DNA from: Arthrobacter_M sp030063245
GTDB taxonomy: Bacteria; Actinomycetota; Actinomycetes; Actinomycetales; Micrococcaceae
Assembly (NCBI RefSeq): GCF_051131705.1
Contig: NZ_CP180316.1
Coordinates: 186,001 to 250,000, forward strand
Direction: 5' to 3'
DNA: 64,000 bases
Under the pieces are notes generated by a model. The model was not told the origin of the DNA, searched no databases, and saw nothing but the letters and a program-made list of their open reading frames with translations. Positions 44,494 through 53,053 of the stretch are shown piece by piece. A program made the position numbers and the translations under genes. Position 1 is the first letter of the stretch. Every line of letters starts with the position of its first letter.

Positions 44494-44658
44494 ATGGATT
44501 ACCTAGCAGCTATCGTCCCCTACCTGGCGGTTATCGTTCCATCAGTGGCCCTCGCCGCGCTCTTTTACTTTGCGATGCGAGCCATTTTCAACGCTGACCG
44601 TTCCGAACGCGACGCCTTGGCACAGGCCGAGCGGGAAGCGGATGAAAGGGCGGATTAG
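44494..44658 (+). CDS. 54-residue membrane protein after lysS
   Basis: ATG 44494 to TAG 44656-44658 encodes one N-terminal membrane helix (about residues 5-30, rich in Ala/Ile/Val/Leu) and a highly charged tail (NADRSERDALAQAEREADERAD). It begins 12 bases behind lysS, with AAGCCGGAAAC as a modest ribosome site. Topology and size are consistent with a conserved small membrane protein. Function unknown. Confidence 0.65.
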   Translation: MDYLAAIVPYLAVIVPSVALAALFYFAMRAIFNADRSERDALAQAEREADERAD

Positions 44659-44691
44659 TCCTGAGCTATTCCGCCCGCGGTTAAACAACCT

Positions 44692-44720
44692 TTGACTGCC
44701 TACCTTCAACGCGCCATACT
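44692..44720 (+). promoter_or_regulatory. Probable lsr2 promoter
   Basis: TTGACT (44692-44697), 17 bases, then CATACT (44715-44720); TATAGA follows at 44724-44729. This is among the closest matches to a housekeeping promoter in the window, in one of its most AT-rich stretches. Confidence 0.65.
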
Positions 44721-44733
44721 CATTATAGAAATG

Positions 44734-44813
44734 AATTGCGAATGGCAATTAACGGGGCCTATAAGACCGGAGCGGTAAGTCCCGGTCAATGAATCAGTCC
44801 TGGTCAATGAATC
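44734..44813. promoter_or_regulatory. Repeats in the lsr2 leader
   Basis: An inverted repeat AATTGC-N5-GCAATT (44734-44750) lies just downstream of the -10 region. A direct repeat GGTCAATGAATC occurs at 44783-44794 and 44802-44813, 19 bases apart. Both are candidate sites for autoregulation by Lsr2 or for another regulator. Confidence 0.5.
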
Positions 44814-44829
44814 CATGTTAGGGGTCCTG

Positions 44830-45156
44830 ATGGCGCAAAAAGTAGAAATCACGCTCGTTGACGACATCGACGAGGGGCATGCGGACGAGACTGTCCGCTT
44901 CGCCCTGGACGGGGTCAGCTATGAAATCGACCTTTCCTCCGCCCACGCCGGTGAGCTGCGCGAGGCACTTGGGGCCTATACGTCCAATGGCCGGCGGGTC
45001 ACGGGGCGGGTGGCGAAAAGCCGCTCCACTCCCGCAGCGAAGAGCCAGGATGTGGGCCAGATCCGGCGGTGGGCACGCGAAAATGGCTATCCGGTGCGTG
45101 AGCGGGGCCGGATCCAGGCGGAAATCCAGGAAGCATACTTCCGCGCCAACGGCTGA
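44830..45156 (+). CDS. lsr2: Lsr2 nucleoid-associated protein
   Basis: Actinobacterial H-NS-like protein, 108 residues, which bridges AT-rich DNA and silences acquired genes. The N-terminal dimerisation region starts AQKVEITLVDDIDEG. The C-terminal DNA-binding domain contains RRWARENGYPVRERGRIQAEIQEAY with the RGR minor-groove clamp. ATG 44830 gives the family N-terminus. It stands alone between the small membrane protein and clpC. Confidence 0.96.
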   Translation: MAQKVEITLVDDIDEGHADETVRFALDGVSYEIDLSSAHAGELREALGAYTSNGRRVTGRVAKSRSTPAAKSQDVGQIRRWARENGYPVRERGRIQAEIQEAYFRANG

Positions 45157-45211
45157 GTTAACCTCCGCCATATTTCCCCTGTGGCGAACAAGCACCCATA
45201 GAGCCGCGTAT

Positions 45212-45234
45212 CTGCGTAGCATCAAAGTACGCAG
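45212..45234. promoter_or_regulatory. Inverted repeat upstream of clpC
   Basis: CTGCGTA-N9-TACGCAG lies 20 bases before the clpC start. It could be an operator or a leader hairpin; it does not match a ClgR site that I can recognise with confidence. Confidence 0.45.
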
Positions 45235-45253
45235 TAGCTAGGAGTGTGGCGCA

Positions 45254-47743
45254 ATGTTTGAGAGATTCACCGATCGAGCCCGACGTGTTGTCGTGCTGGC
45301 CCAAGAAGAGGCCCGCATGCTCAACCACAACTACATCGGCACCGAGCACATCCTGCTCGGTCTCATCCACGAGGGTGAAGGTGTTGCAGCAAAGGCACTT
45401 GAGTCGCTGAGCATTTCGCTTGATGGCGTGCGCGAGCAGGTCCAGGAGATCATAGGCCAGGGGCAGCAGGCGCCCAGTGGGCACATCCCGTTCACGCCGC
45501 GCGCCAAAAAAGTGCTGGAGCTTTCGCTGCGCGAGGCGCTGCAGCTCGGCCATAACTACATTGGCACCGAGCACATCCTGCTGGGGCTGATCCGTGAGGG
45601 CGAGGGCGTTGCCGCACAGGTGCTGGTGAAGCTCGGAGCGGACCTCAACCGGGTCCGGCAGCAGGTCATCCAGCTGCTCTCCGGCTATCAGGGCAAGGAA
45701 CCCGTTGCCACCGGGGCCAGCCAGCAGGAGGGCACCCCCGCGGGTTCCGTCGTGCTGGATCAGTTCGGCCGCAATTTGACGCAGGCTGCACGCGAAAACA
45801 AACTTGACCCGGTGATCGGGCGCGAGCACGAGATGGAACGCGTCATGCAGGTCCTCTCCCGACGCACCAAGAACAACCCGGTGCTGATCGGCGAGCCCGG
45901 CGTCGGCAAGACCGCCGTCGTCGAAGGCCTCGCCCAGGCCATTGTCCGCGGAGACGTGCCGGAAACCATCAAGGACAAGCAGTTGTACACGCTTGATCTT
46001 GGCTCGCTGGTGGCCGGTTCACGCTACCGCGGTGACTTCGAAGAGCGCCTGAAGAAGGTCCTCAAGGAAATCCGGACCCGCGGCGACATCATCCTCTTCA
46101 TCGACGAGATCCACACCCTCGTCGGCGCGGGCGCGGCGGAGGGAGCCATCGACGCGGCATCCATTCTGAAGCCGATGCTGGCCCGTGGCGAGCTGCAGAC
46201 CATCGGCGCAACCACGCTGGATGAGTACCGCAAGCACATCGAGAAAGATGCCGCTCTGGAGCGCCGTTTCCAGCCCATTCAGGTGGCCGAGCCGAATGTG
46301 GCTCTCGCGATCGAGATCCTCAAGGGCCTGCGTGACCGCTACGAGGCACATCACCGCGTCTCCATCACGGACGGTGCGCTGGCCGCGGCCGCAACGCTCT
46401 CCGAGCGCTACATCAGCGACCGGTTCCTGCCGGACAAGGCCATCGATCTGATCGATGAGGCCGGCGCGCGGCTGCGTATCCGGCGGATGACGGCGCCGCC
46501 GGAGCTGAAGATCATGGACGGACATATCGCGGAGATCAAGCGGGAGAAGGAATCCGCCATTGATGCCCAGGACTTCGAGGGCGCCGCCTCGCTGCGGGAC
46601 AAGGAGCAGAAGCTCATTGCCGAGCGGGCGGAGAAGGAACGCAGATGGAAGTCCGGGGGGCTGGATGACATCTCCGAGGTCGACGAAGAATTGATCGCGG
46701 AGGTGCTGGCCAATTCAACCGGCATTCCGGTTTTCAAGCTCACCGAGGAAGAGTCGTCGCGCCTGCTGAAAATGGAAGACGAACTGCATAAGCGCGTGGT
46801 GGGCCAGGATGAGGCCATTAAGTCGATTTCGCAGGCCATCCGCCGTACGCGGGCCGGGCTCAAGGATCCGAAGCGTCCGGGCGGCTCGTTCATCTTCGCC
46901 GGTCCCACCGGCGTGGGTAAGACCGAGCTGGCCAAGGCTCTGGCGGAGTTCTTATTCGGCGACGATGACGCCCTGATCACGCTCGACATGTCCGAATACT
47001 CGGAGAAGCACACCGTGTCGAGGCTCTTCGGTGCCCCGCCAGGCTACGTCGGTTATGAAGAGGGTGGCCAGCTGACCGAAAAGGTCCGCCGCAGGCCGTT
47101 CTCCGTGGTTCTCTTCGACGAGGTGGAAAAGGCCCACTCGGACCTCTTCAACTCGCTGCTGCAGATTCTCGAGGACGGACGCCTGACTGACAGCCAGGGC
47201 CGGGTGGTGGACTTCAAGAACACCATCATCATCATGACCACTAATCTGGGTACCCGCGACATCTCCAAGAGCGTTGCCACGGGCTTCCAGTCCCTCACGG
47301 ATACGCAGACGGGTTACAACCGGATGCGTGCACGGGTAACGGAGGAGCTCAAGCAGCACTTCCGACCCGAGTTCCTGAACCGCGTTGACGACGTGGTCGT
47401 CTTCCCGCAGCTGACGCAGAACGAGATCATCGAGATCGTCGATATGTTCGTCGCCAGGCTGGAAAAGCGCATGCAGGACAAGGACATGGGCATCGAGCTG
47501 ACCAACGCGGCCAAGGTGCTGCTAGCCACCCGCGGCTACGACCCGGCCATGGGTGCACGTCCGCTGCGCCGCACCATCCAGCGCGAGATCGAGGATCAGC
47601 TCTCCGAGAAGATCCTTTTCGGCCGGATCAAGGCCGGCGATATCGTTGCCATCGACGTCGAAGGCGAGGGCGACGACGCCAAGTTCACGTTCGAAGGCAT
47701 GGCCAAGCCGCGCGTCCCGGACGCACTGCCCGCGGGCGCCTAG
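45254..47743 (+). CDS. clpC: ATP-dependent Clp protease ATPase subunit ClpC
   Basis: 829-residue AAA+ unfoldase for ClpP. Two Clp_N repeats (about 1-145) bind adaptors. AAA domain 1 has Walker A GEPGVGKT (213-220). A UVR-type middle region (about 420-455) follows. AAA domain 2 has GPTGVGKT (550-557) and a C-terminal D2-small domain. AGGAG lies nine bases before ATG 45254. A long perfect terminator follows, so clpC is the end of its unit. Confidence 0.97.
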   Translation: MFERFTDRARRVVVLAQEEARMLNHNYIGTEHILLGLIHEGEGVAAKALESLSISLDGVREQVQEIIGQGQQAPSGHIPFTPRAKKVLELSLREALQLGHNYIGTEHILLGLIREGEGVAAQVLVKLGADLNRVRQQVIQLLSGYQGKEPVATGASQQEGTPAGSVVLDQFGRNLTQAARENKLDPVIGREHEMERVMQVLSRRTKNNPVLIGEPGVGKTAVVEGLAQAIVRGDVPETIKDKQLYTLDLGSLVAGSRYRGDFEERLKKVLKEIRTRGDIILFIDEIHTLVGAGAAEGAIDAASILKPMLARGELQTIGATTLDEYRKHIEKDAALERRFQPIQVAEPNVALAIEILKGLRDRYEAHHRVSITDGALAAAATLSERYISDRFLPDKAIDLIDEAGARLRIRRMTAPPELKIMDGHIAEIKREKESAIDAQDFEGAASLRDKEQKLIAERAEKERRWKSGGLDDISEVDEELIAEVLANSTGIPVFKLTEEESSRLLKMEDELHKRVVGQDEAIKSISQAIRRTRAGLKDPKRPGGSFIFAGPTGVGKTELAKALAEFLFGDDDALITLDMSEYSEKHTVSRLFGAPPGYVGYEEGGQLTEKVRRRPFSVVLFDEVEKAHSDLFNSLLQILEDGRLTDSQGRVVDFKNTIIIMTTNLGTRDISKSVATGFQSLTDTQTGYNRMRARVTEELKQHFRPEFLNRVDDVVVFPQLTQNEIIEIVDMFVARLEKRMQDKDMGIELTNAAKVLLATRGYDPAMGARPLRRTIQREIEDQLSEKILFGRIKAGDIVAIDVEGEGDDAKFTFEGMAKPRVPDALPAGA

Positions 47744-47771
47744 CAGCACCAGCCGCTCCCGCGGAACACGG

Positions 47772-47835
47772 GTGAGTGTGGTGATCTGCCCGGACAGCGA
47801 CGGCTGTCAGGGCAGATCACCACACTCACTTTTTT
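47772..47835 (+). terminator. Strong intrinsic terminator after clpC
   Basis: A 20-bp perfect stem (arms 47772-47791 and 47810-47829) continues inward with GACAGC/GCTGTC and ends in six Ts (47830-47835). It is the clearest terminator in the window. Confidence 0.95.
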
Positions 47836-47858
47836 GCGCGCTGAGCCGTCACCGGTTC

Positions 47859-48056
47859 TGGTCATCCTTAGTCCGCTACCAGTGCAGCACCGCCGTCTGG
47901 GCGGTGTTTTTGCTCTCGATCCCGGTGGCTGTTTTCCAGCCGGCGCTCGCGATGTATCTGTGGATTGCCATCTGGCCGGTATCTGCGATGCTTGGGCGGT
48001 TCCAGTGGAAGAAATTCGCCGCCGCTCAGACGCTGCTGTATGCCCAGGACTCCTGA
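47859..48056 (+). pseudogene. Fragment of a membrane protein (TMEM175-like C-terminus)
   Basis: The frame encodes about 65 residues, LVRYQCSTAVWAVFLLSIP and AMYLWIAIWPVSAML, with two hydrophobic helices like the C-terminal end of TMEM175/DUF1211 channel proteins. There is no start codon or N-terminal half; upstream is the clpC terminator. It lies ten bases from the transposase gene. A remnant trimmed when the element arrived is likely. The family assignment is tentative. Confidence 0.4.
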
Positions 48057-50400
48057 CCTAGCGCTTTAATCGCTGAGCGACGTTTCGCGTTTCTTTGTCT
48101 CGAATCGCAGGATCCGGTCCGTGCCTGGGTAACGGGTTTCGGTGCTGGTGAGGTGGTCGCAGAGTTCGGCGATCGCGGCCGTGGCCCGTTTGGTGGGGAG
48201 GGGGTCGAGGCGGATGGTGAGGTAGCCGTCCCGGCCGGGGTCGATGTCGCCGCTGGTCGTGAGAGCCTGCCGGATCAGGGCGTGGGCTTCGTCGTCGGCG
48301 CGGGCGTAGCCGGTGTTGGTGCGGATCTCCCTGGCCAGGGTGGACGCGGTGTTGAACGCGGCCATCCGGATCGCGTGGGTGAGCAGTTTCGTCTCGGTGT
48401 CCAGGACCTGCTGGCCCGGGGCGATGTCACCAAGGGGTACCCGGGCCGGGATCTCCTTATGCACCGCCTGCGCCTCCTCGAAGACGGTTTGGGCGGTGAA
48501 AAGGTCCGCGGTGATCGCGTTGTGCCCGGCATTGGTGATCAGGACCGTGGCCGTTCCCGGCGCCGGGGTCCGGGCCGCCAGCAACGCGGCATCGGTGTCG
48601 GCGAGGGCCTTCCCGTACCGGGTTTTGGCGGTAAGTACGTTCTGGTAGGCCTTGCGTTTGGCCGGGTTCGGCACCGACCGTTCCGGATCATCATCGGTAC
48701 TGGTGTAGGCGTCGTGGGAATCCAGGGCGAAGCGGATCCTGGCGTAGCGGAAGTAGTTTTCCTGCCGCCACCTGGCACCCATACGGTAAATCGCTTCCCC
48801 GGTAGCGAGGTTTGTGTCGGTGGTGAGGATGTGGATCTGCCGTAACCCGCCTGCCGGGACCTTGACCTTGCGGCTGATCTGGCGCATCGACAACACTTCC
48901 CCGGTAGTTCCGACAGGCACCTCGACCCGGATGTCGGCCGCGGCCCAGGTCCGGGTTTGTCCGTGTTCGTCGGTGTGCGTGACCTCGCTGAAGAGGGAGT
49001 CGTCGATGTCCCCGGTGGTGCCCTTGCGCCAGGTCAGCACATCGAAGCCTTGCCCGCTCATGTGTTGGAACAGGGCCGGGGACCAGCCGCCCCGGTCGAA
49101 ACCGACCAGCACCCTGCGGTCATCGCCGATAATCAATCGCAGGGTCGGCAGGAGCCGGCGCAGTTCCCCGGTCAGCGCGGCCCCGGGTTCGGCCATGACC
49201 ACCAGCACCGGGGACCCGTGTCCGTCGGCGACCCAGGTCTCCTCGGTCGCCGGGACCGGGAACTTCAACCTCGTGGAATGGACCTTCCCGATCTTCCTCG
49301 TGCCCTGATAGGCGCGGACATGCCCGTCAACGTAGAGCACCGCGGCCAGACCCCCGCCCTCCTCGTCACCGCTGCCGTTCAGGTGTCTGGTTGCCATCGC
49401 GGTCAGCAGTTCCCCGGCCCTGCCGGTCCCGGCCAGGGCCGCGGTTTTGCGGCGGAGGGTTTTCACTTCCGGCGCCCGGTCCAGACCCAGCACCCGTCCC
49501 ATCGCGACCGGGTCGATCCGGGTTATCCCCTCGGCCCGGGGTTCCCCGGCCAGGGCCTGAAACACCGCCCCGGTGAGGATGGTGTCCAGACCGTAAAACC
49601 CGTTCGGCAACGCCCCGAAGACATCCTTCGCACACTCCAGCAATCCGGTGTTCACCAGGGCGGGCAGGGCCAGGAACAGCCCGGCCAACGGCACCCGGGC
49701 CGCCGGGGCGAACACCGGGGCCGCGCATTCCAGCAGCCCGGTCCGGGCCCAGGCCCGTTCCCCGGACCGGTCCGCCGCAGCCGGCAGAACCGGCAGCCCT
49801 TCCGCCGGTTCGGTGATGACGGGACCGGCTTCCGGGTCCTGCCGGGACGGGTGCGCAGTGGCCGGTTCCTGTGCGGCGGTTTCCATGGCCAATGTCCGCC
49901 GGACGGTGAATTCGGAGACACCCACTTTCGCACCGACTGCGCGCAGTGGCAGGCCGGTGGAGCGCAAGGCGCGGATCTCGGACATCATGGATTCCGTCAG
50001 CCGGCTGGGCCCCCTCGGGCCCGGCTTTTCCGGGGCCAGACCCAACACCCCATCCATGGCCAGGATCTGGCGCCAGCGCCACAACGTGCCCGGATCCACA
50101 CCGAAAGCGGCAGAAATCTCCGCCACCGACGCGGCCTTAATGTCCGCCAGTTTCGCCGCCGTGAACCGGCGCGTCGCGGTGTCCCCGACATCCCAGGCGT
50201 AAGAGAGTTCCCCATGAACAAAAGCCCTGCCACCCGTCTCATCCTCGACCAGCGACACCGCCAGACCAATCGGGACGGCACTGGCGTCCATGGCCATCGG
50301 AAGGGGCAGTTGAGATGTCATCACGCCCATCATCCACCCCTCCCGAAGCCGCCGATTATCTTGCTTAGATTCTATCGCGTCTGAGGGAAAATTAACAGCC
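48057..50400 (-). mobile_element. Insertion sequence with a single large transposase gene (ends uncertain)
   Basis: The only content is the 755-residue transposase gene. Both flanks were compared by eye. TTAAT is shared near the left end (48066-48070) and, in reverse orientation, near the right end (50390-50394), but longer inverted repeats are not convincing. Limits given are approximate. Confidence 0.45.
48066..50333 (-). CDS. Large DDE-type transposase of an insertion element
   Basis: 755-residue transposase. An N-terminal helix-turn-helix (about 65-140; AEISAAFGVDPGTLWRWRQIL and LRAVGAKVGVSEFTVRRTL) precedes a DDE-like core: Asp in LAAVLYVDGHVRAYQGT, Asp in VLVGFDRGGWSPALF and Glu in MGARWRQENYFRYARIRFALD. 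The gene is more extreme in GC than its neighbours. GGGAGGGG precedes ATG 50333. I could not delimit terminal inverted repeats or a target duplication, so the boundaries of the element are unknown. It sits between clpC and argA. Confidence 0.85.
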   Translation of the reverse strand: MMGVMTSQLPLPMAMDASAVPIGLAVSLVEDETGGRAFVHGELSYAWDVGDTATRRFTAAKLADIKAASVAEISAAFGVDPGTLWRWRQILAMDGVLGLAPEKPGPRGPSRLTESMMSEIRALRSTGLPLRAVGAKVGVSEFTVRRTLAMETAAQEPATAHPSRQDPEAGPVITEPAEGLPVLPAAADRSGERAWARTGLLECAAPVFAPAARVPLAGLFLALPALVNTGLLECAKDVFGALPNGFYGLDTILTGAVFQALAGEPRAEGITRIDPVAMGRVLGLDRAPEVKTLRRKTAALAGTGRAGELLTAMATRHLNGSGDEEGGGLAAVLYVDGHVRAYQGTRKIGKVHSTRLKFPVPATEETWVADGHGSPVLVVMAEPGAALTGELRRLLPTLRLIIGDDRRVLVGFDRGGWSPALFQHMSGQGFDVLTWRKGTTGDIDDSLFSEVTHTDEHGQTRTWAAADIRVEVPVGTTGEVLSMRQISRKVKVPAGGLRQIHILTTDTNLATGEAIYRMGARWRQENYFRYARIRFALDSHDAYTSTDDDPERSVPNPAKRKAYQNVLTAKTRYGKALADTDAALLAARTPAPGTATVLITNAGHNAITADLFTAQTVFEEAQAVHKEIPARVPLGDIAPGQQVLDTETKLLTHAIRMAAFNTASTLAREIRTNTGYARADDEAHALIRQALTTSGDIDPGRDGYLTIRLDPLPTKRATAAIAELCDHLTSTETRYPGTDRILRFETKKRETSLSD

Positions 50401-50527
50401 GACCACTCAACAAAAACACCGGAATCACACGGAAGCCATCGCGACAGTCACGCCCTATGTCCAGAGTCCTGATGCCGCGGCGGACCGTGCCGGGAAGCCC
50501 GCAGCCGGGCAGCAGTAGGATTGCCCG

Positions 50528-51034
50528 GTGACCCCCGTAATAAATATCCGCCCCGCCCGCACCTCCGACGTCCCTGCCATCAAGGCGCTGGTTGCGCCGC
50601 TGGCGGATCAGCGGATTCTGGTGGCAAAGGAGACCGTGGCCTACTACGAGTCGCTGCAGGAGTTCCGGATCGCGGAGCACGACGGCAAAGTCATCGGCTG
50701 CGGGGCCCTGCACGTCATGTGGGAGGACCTGGCCGAAATCCGCACGTTGGCAACCTCGTCCGCGTGGCGCGGACGAGGAGTGGGCCACGCGCTGGCGGAG
50801 GAGCTGCTCGACGCCGCGGGGGAGCTGGGTGTCAGCCGGGTCTTCTGTTTGACCTTCGAGGTGGACTTCTTCGCCCGGCACGGCTTTACCGTGATGGCAC
50901 AACAGGAGGCGGTCGATCCTGGCGTGTACTCGGAGCTTCTGCGGTCCCAGGATGAGGGCGTGGCGGAATTCCTGGACCTGGCCCGGGTGAAGCCAAATAC
51001 GCTGGGCAACACCCGAATGATCCGGATGCTGTAG
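50528..51034 (+). CDS. argA: Amino-acid N-acetyltransferase (N-acetylglutamate synthase)
   Basis: 168-residue GNAT enzyme of the short actinobacterial ArgA type (first step of arginine synthesis). Features are the GNAT fold with acetyl-CoA motif SSAWRGRGVGHALAEELL, the N-terminal IRPARTSDVPAIKALV and the C-terminal LARVKPNTLGNTRMIRML typical of this subgroup. Start GTG 50528 is six bases after TAGGAT (50516-50521). Confidence 0.9.
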   Translation: MTPVINIRPARTSDVPAIKALVAPLADQRILVAKETVAYYESLQEFRIAEHDGKVIGCGALHVMWEDLAEIRTLATSSAWRGRGVGHALAEELLDAAGELGVSRVFCLTFEVDFFARHGFTVMAQQEAVDPGVYSELLRSQDEGVAEFLDLARVKPNTLGNTRMIRML

Positions 51035-51179
51035 ATTTTTTCAAGTACGCCCGGTTCCCGCACCCGGTTCCCGCGCCAATAAAGTGCCGAACCCCGCGCC
51101 ATCCCATTGCCCAACGCCGGACGAACGGGCTGTCGCCGGCGGTCAGTGCCCCTCTTCACGGAGTATTCACCGGATTTTC

Positions 51180-51210
51180 ATTGCGCTTGCGCAATCATTG
51201 CCCTTAAGCT
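51180..51210 (+). promoter_or_regulatory. GH15 promoter with an overlapping palindromic operator
   Basis: ATTGCGC-TT-GCGCAAT (51180-51195) covers the -35 position. TAAGCT (51205-51210) is the -10 box, seven bases before the leaderless start ATG 51218. The same half-site recurs in the marR intergenic region. Confidence 0.65.
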
Positions 51211-51217
51211 CATCAGT

Positions 51218-52990
51218 ATGCTGACGAGTTTGCCGGACGAGTTCCCCCCGCATGTACTGCGGGAGTACGCGATGCTCGCGGACGGCGCCCGCGGGGCCCT
51301 GATCGGCCCGCGCGGCGACGTGGTCTGGATGTGTGCACCCCAGTGGCATGACGACGCGGTATTCTCCACTTTGCTCGGAGGCGCCGGAAACTTTGCCGTC
51401 ACCCCGACTGATCCGCACTCCGTCTGGGGAGGTCAGTACGAAGACGGAACCCTGGTTTGGCGCAGCCGTTGGATCACCAGGACGGGAATTATTGAATGTC
51501 GGGAGGCATTGGCCTACCCCGGCGATCCCGACAGGGCCGTGCTGCTGCGCCGCATCCGCGCCGTGTTAGGGCAGGCCGCTGTGCGGATGACCTTGGACGC
51601 CCGGGCGAATTTTGGCCGGCACAAGATGAGCAGGCTGTCCTGCGAGGACGGTGTCTGGACCGCAAAGACAGGGGCACTGCGGGTGCGGCTCAGTGGTGCC
51701 GCGGAGGCGAAGGTGGTGAACGGCGCGCTGGAGCTATACCTGGAGTTACCCGAGGGCGACCAGCATGACCTGGTGCTGGAGATCTCCGGGCGGGAGCTGC
51801 CGGCAGCGCCCGCCTTGGCCGACGCGTCGTGGAGTGCCACCGAAAACGCGTGGCAGCAGGGCGTGCCGAAGTTCAAAAATACCATCGCCGCGGACGACGC
51901 GCGCCAGTCCTACGCCGTACTGTGCGGCATGACTGGATCAAGCGGGGCCATGGTGGCCGCCTCAACCATGGGGCTTCCGGAGCGTGCCGAGCAGAAGCGC
52001 AATTACGACTACCGGTACGCCTGGATCAGGGACCAGTGCTTTGTCGGGCAGGCCGTGGCGGCGTGTGGTGAATTCCCTCTCCTGGATGCCGCCGTGCGCT
52101 TCGTGGCCGGCCGGCTGCTGGAGGACGGCCGAAACCTCAAGCCGGCCTATACCGTGAACGGCGGCAGCGTTCCCAATGAGTGGGATGTCGGCCTGCCGGG
52201 TTACCCGGGGGGATCGAGCACAGCCGGGAACTGGGTCAACGATCAATTCCAGCTGGACGCTTTCGGTGAGTCGTTGCTGCTGTTCGCCTCGGCGGCGCAG
52301 AACGACAGGCTCAATTTGGAGCATTGGAAGGCAGCCGAGGTATGCGCCGAGGCCATTATGGACCGCTGGCAGGAGCCGGATGCAGGAATCTGGGAACTGA
52401 CCAACGCCAAGTGGGCGCATTCGCGTTTGATTTGTGCCGCTGGTCTGCGTGCCATCGGCCGAAACGCTCCGCCAGCGCAAGGATCGAAGTGGACCTCACA
52501 AGCAGACGCCTTGGTGACCGACGTCACCAAGGACTGCCTGCATCCGTCCGGGCGCTGGCAGCGTGCTCCCCATGACGCACGGGTGGACGCGGCACTGCTG
52601 CTGCCCGTCATCCGCGGCGCGCTGCCGCCGGAGGACCCACGGTCGGTGGCCACGTTAAAAGCCATCCACGATGACCTGGCCGACGATGGGTACCTGTACC
52701 GGTTCAGCCAGGACGGCCGGCCGTTGGCGCAGACTGAGGGTGCATTCCTGCTGTGCGGGTTTGACATGGCCATGGCACTGCATCAAAGCGGGAAAATCAC
52801 CGAGGCTGCCCGCTGGTTTGAAAGGAACCGGGCGGCCTGCGGATCGCCGGGTCTGTTTACAGAGGAGTACGACATTGAACAGCGACAGTTGCGCGGCAAT
52901 TTTCCGCAGGCCTTCGTCCACGCCGCGATGCTGGAAACGGCCCGCAGGCTGGCCGACGACCCACCTCCGTGGCAGGGCCTGCGTGCCTGA
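51218..52990 (+). CDS. Glycoside hydrolase family 15 (glucoamylase/trehalase-like)
   Basis: 590-residue cytoplasmic GH15 enzyme releasing glucose from alpha-glucosides; actinobacterial members include trehalases. An N-terminal beta-sandwich (about 1-250) leads into the (alpha/alpha)6 barrel. RYAWIRDQCFVGQAV, the catalytic acid Glu in DAGIWELTNAKWAHSR and the base Glu in GLFTEEYDIEQRQLRGNFPQ are visible. No signal peptide. ATG 51218 is a leaderless start. It is first of the block at 51-54 kb and followed by an SDR gene 63 bases on. Confidence 0.9.
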   Translation: MLTSLPDEFPPHVLREYAMLADGARGALIGPRGDVVWMCAPQWHDDAVFSTLLGGAGNFAVTPTDPHSVWGGQYEDGTLVWRSRWITRTGIIECREALAYPGDPDRAVLLRRIRAVLGQAAVRMTLDARANFGRHKMSRLSCEDGVWTAKTGALRVRLSGAAEAKVVNGALELYLELPEGDQHDLVLEISGRELPAAPALADASWSATENAWQQGVPKFKNTIAADDARQSYAVLCGMTGSSGAMVAASTMGLPERAEQKRNYDYRYAWIRDQCFVGQAVAACGEFPLLDAAVRFVAGRLLEDGRNLKPAYTVNGGSVPNEWDVGLPGYPGGSSTAGNWVNDQFQLDAFGESLLLFASAAQNDRLNLEHWKAAEVCAEAIMDRWQEPDAGIWELTNAKWAHSRLICAAGLRAIGRNAPPAQGSKWTSQADALVTDVTKDCLHPSGRWQRAPHDARVDAALLLPVIRGALPPEDPRSVATLKAIHDDLADDGYLYRFSQDGRPLAQTEGAFLLCGFDMAMALHQSGKITEAARWFERNRAACGSPGLFTEEYDIEQRQLRGNFPQAFVHAAMLETARRLADDPPPWQGLRA

Positions 52991-53053
52991 TCTGCAGCAC
53001 CAGCGTCGGCCATGCCGCCCGGTGAGGTACCGGGAACGTCAGAAGGAGCATTC

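Noticed and set aside
48957..50384. Long open frame (475 codons) on the plus strand opposite the transposase
   Set aside because: It is antisense to a gene with clear HTH and DDE motifs, has Gly/Pro/Arg/Gln-rich composition typical of GC-rich shadow frames and no ribosome site.
51051..51074. Direct repeat CCCGGTTCCCGC (two copies) after argA
   Set aside because: Short and GC-rich; likely chance slippage with no relation to a gene start.
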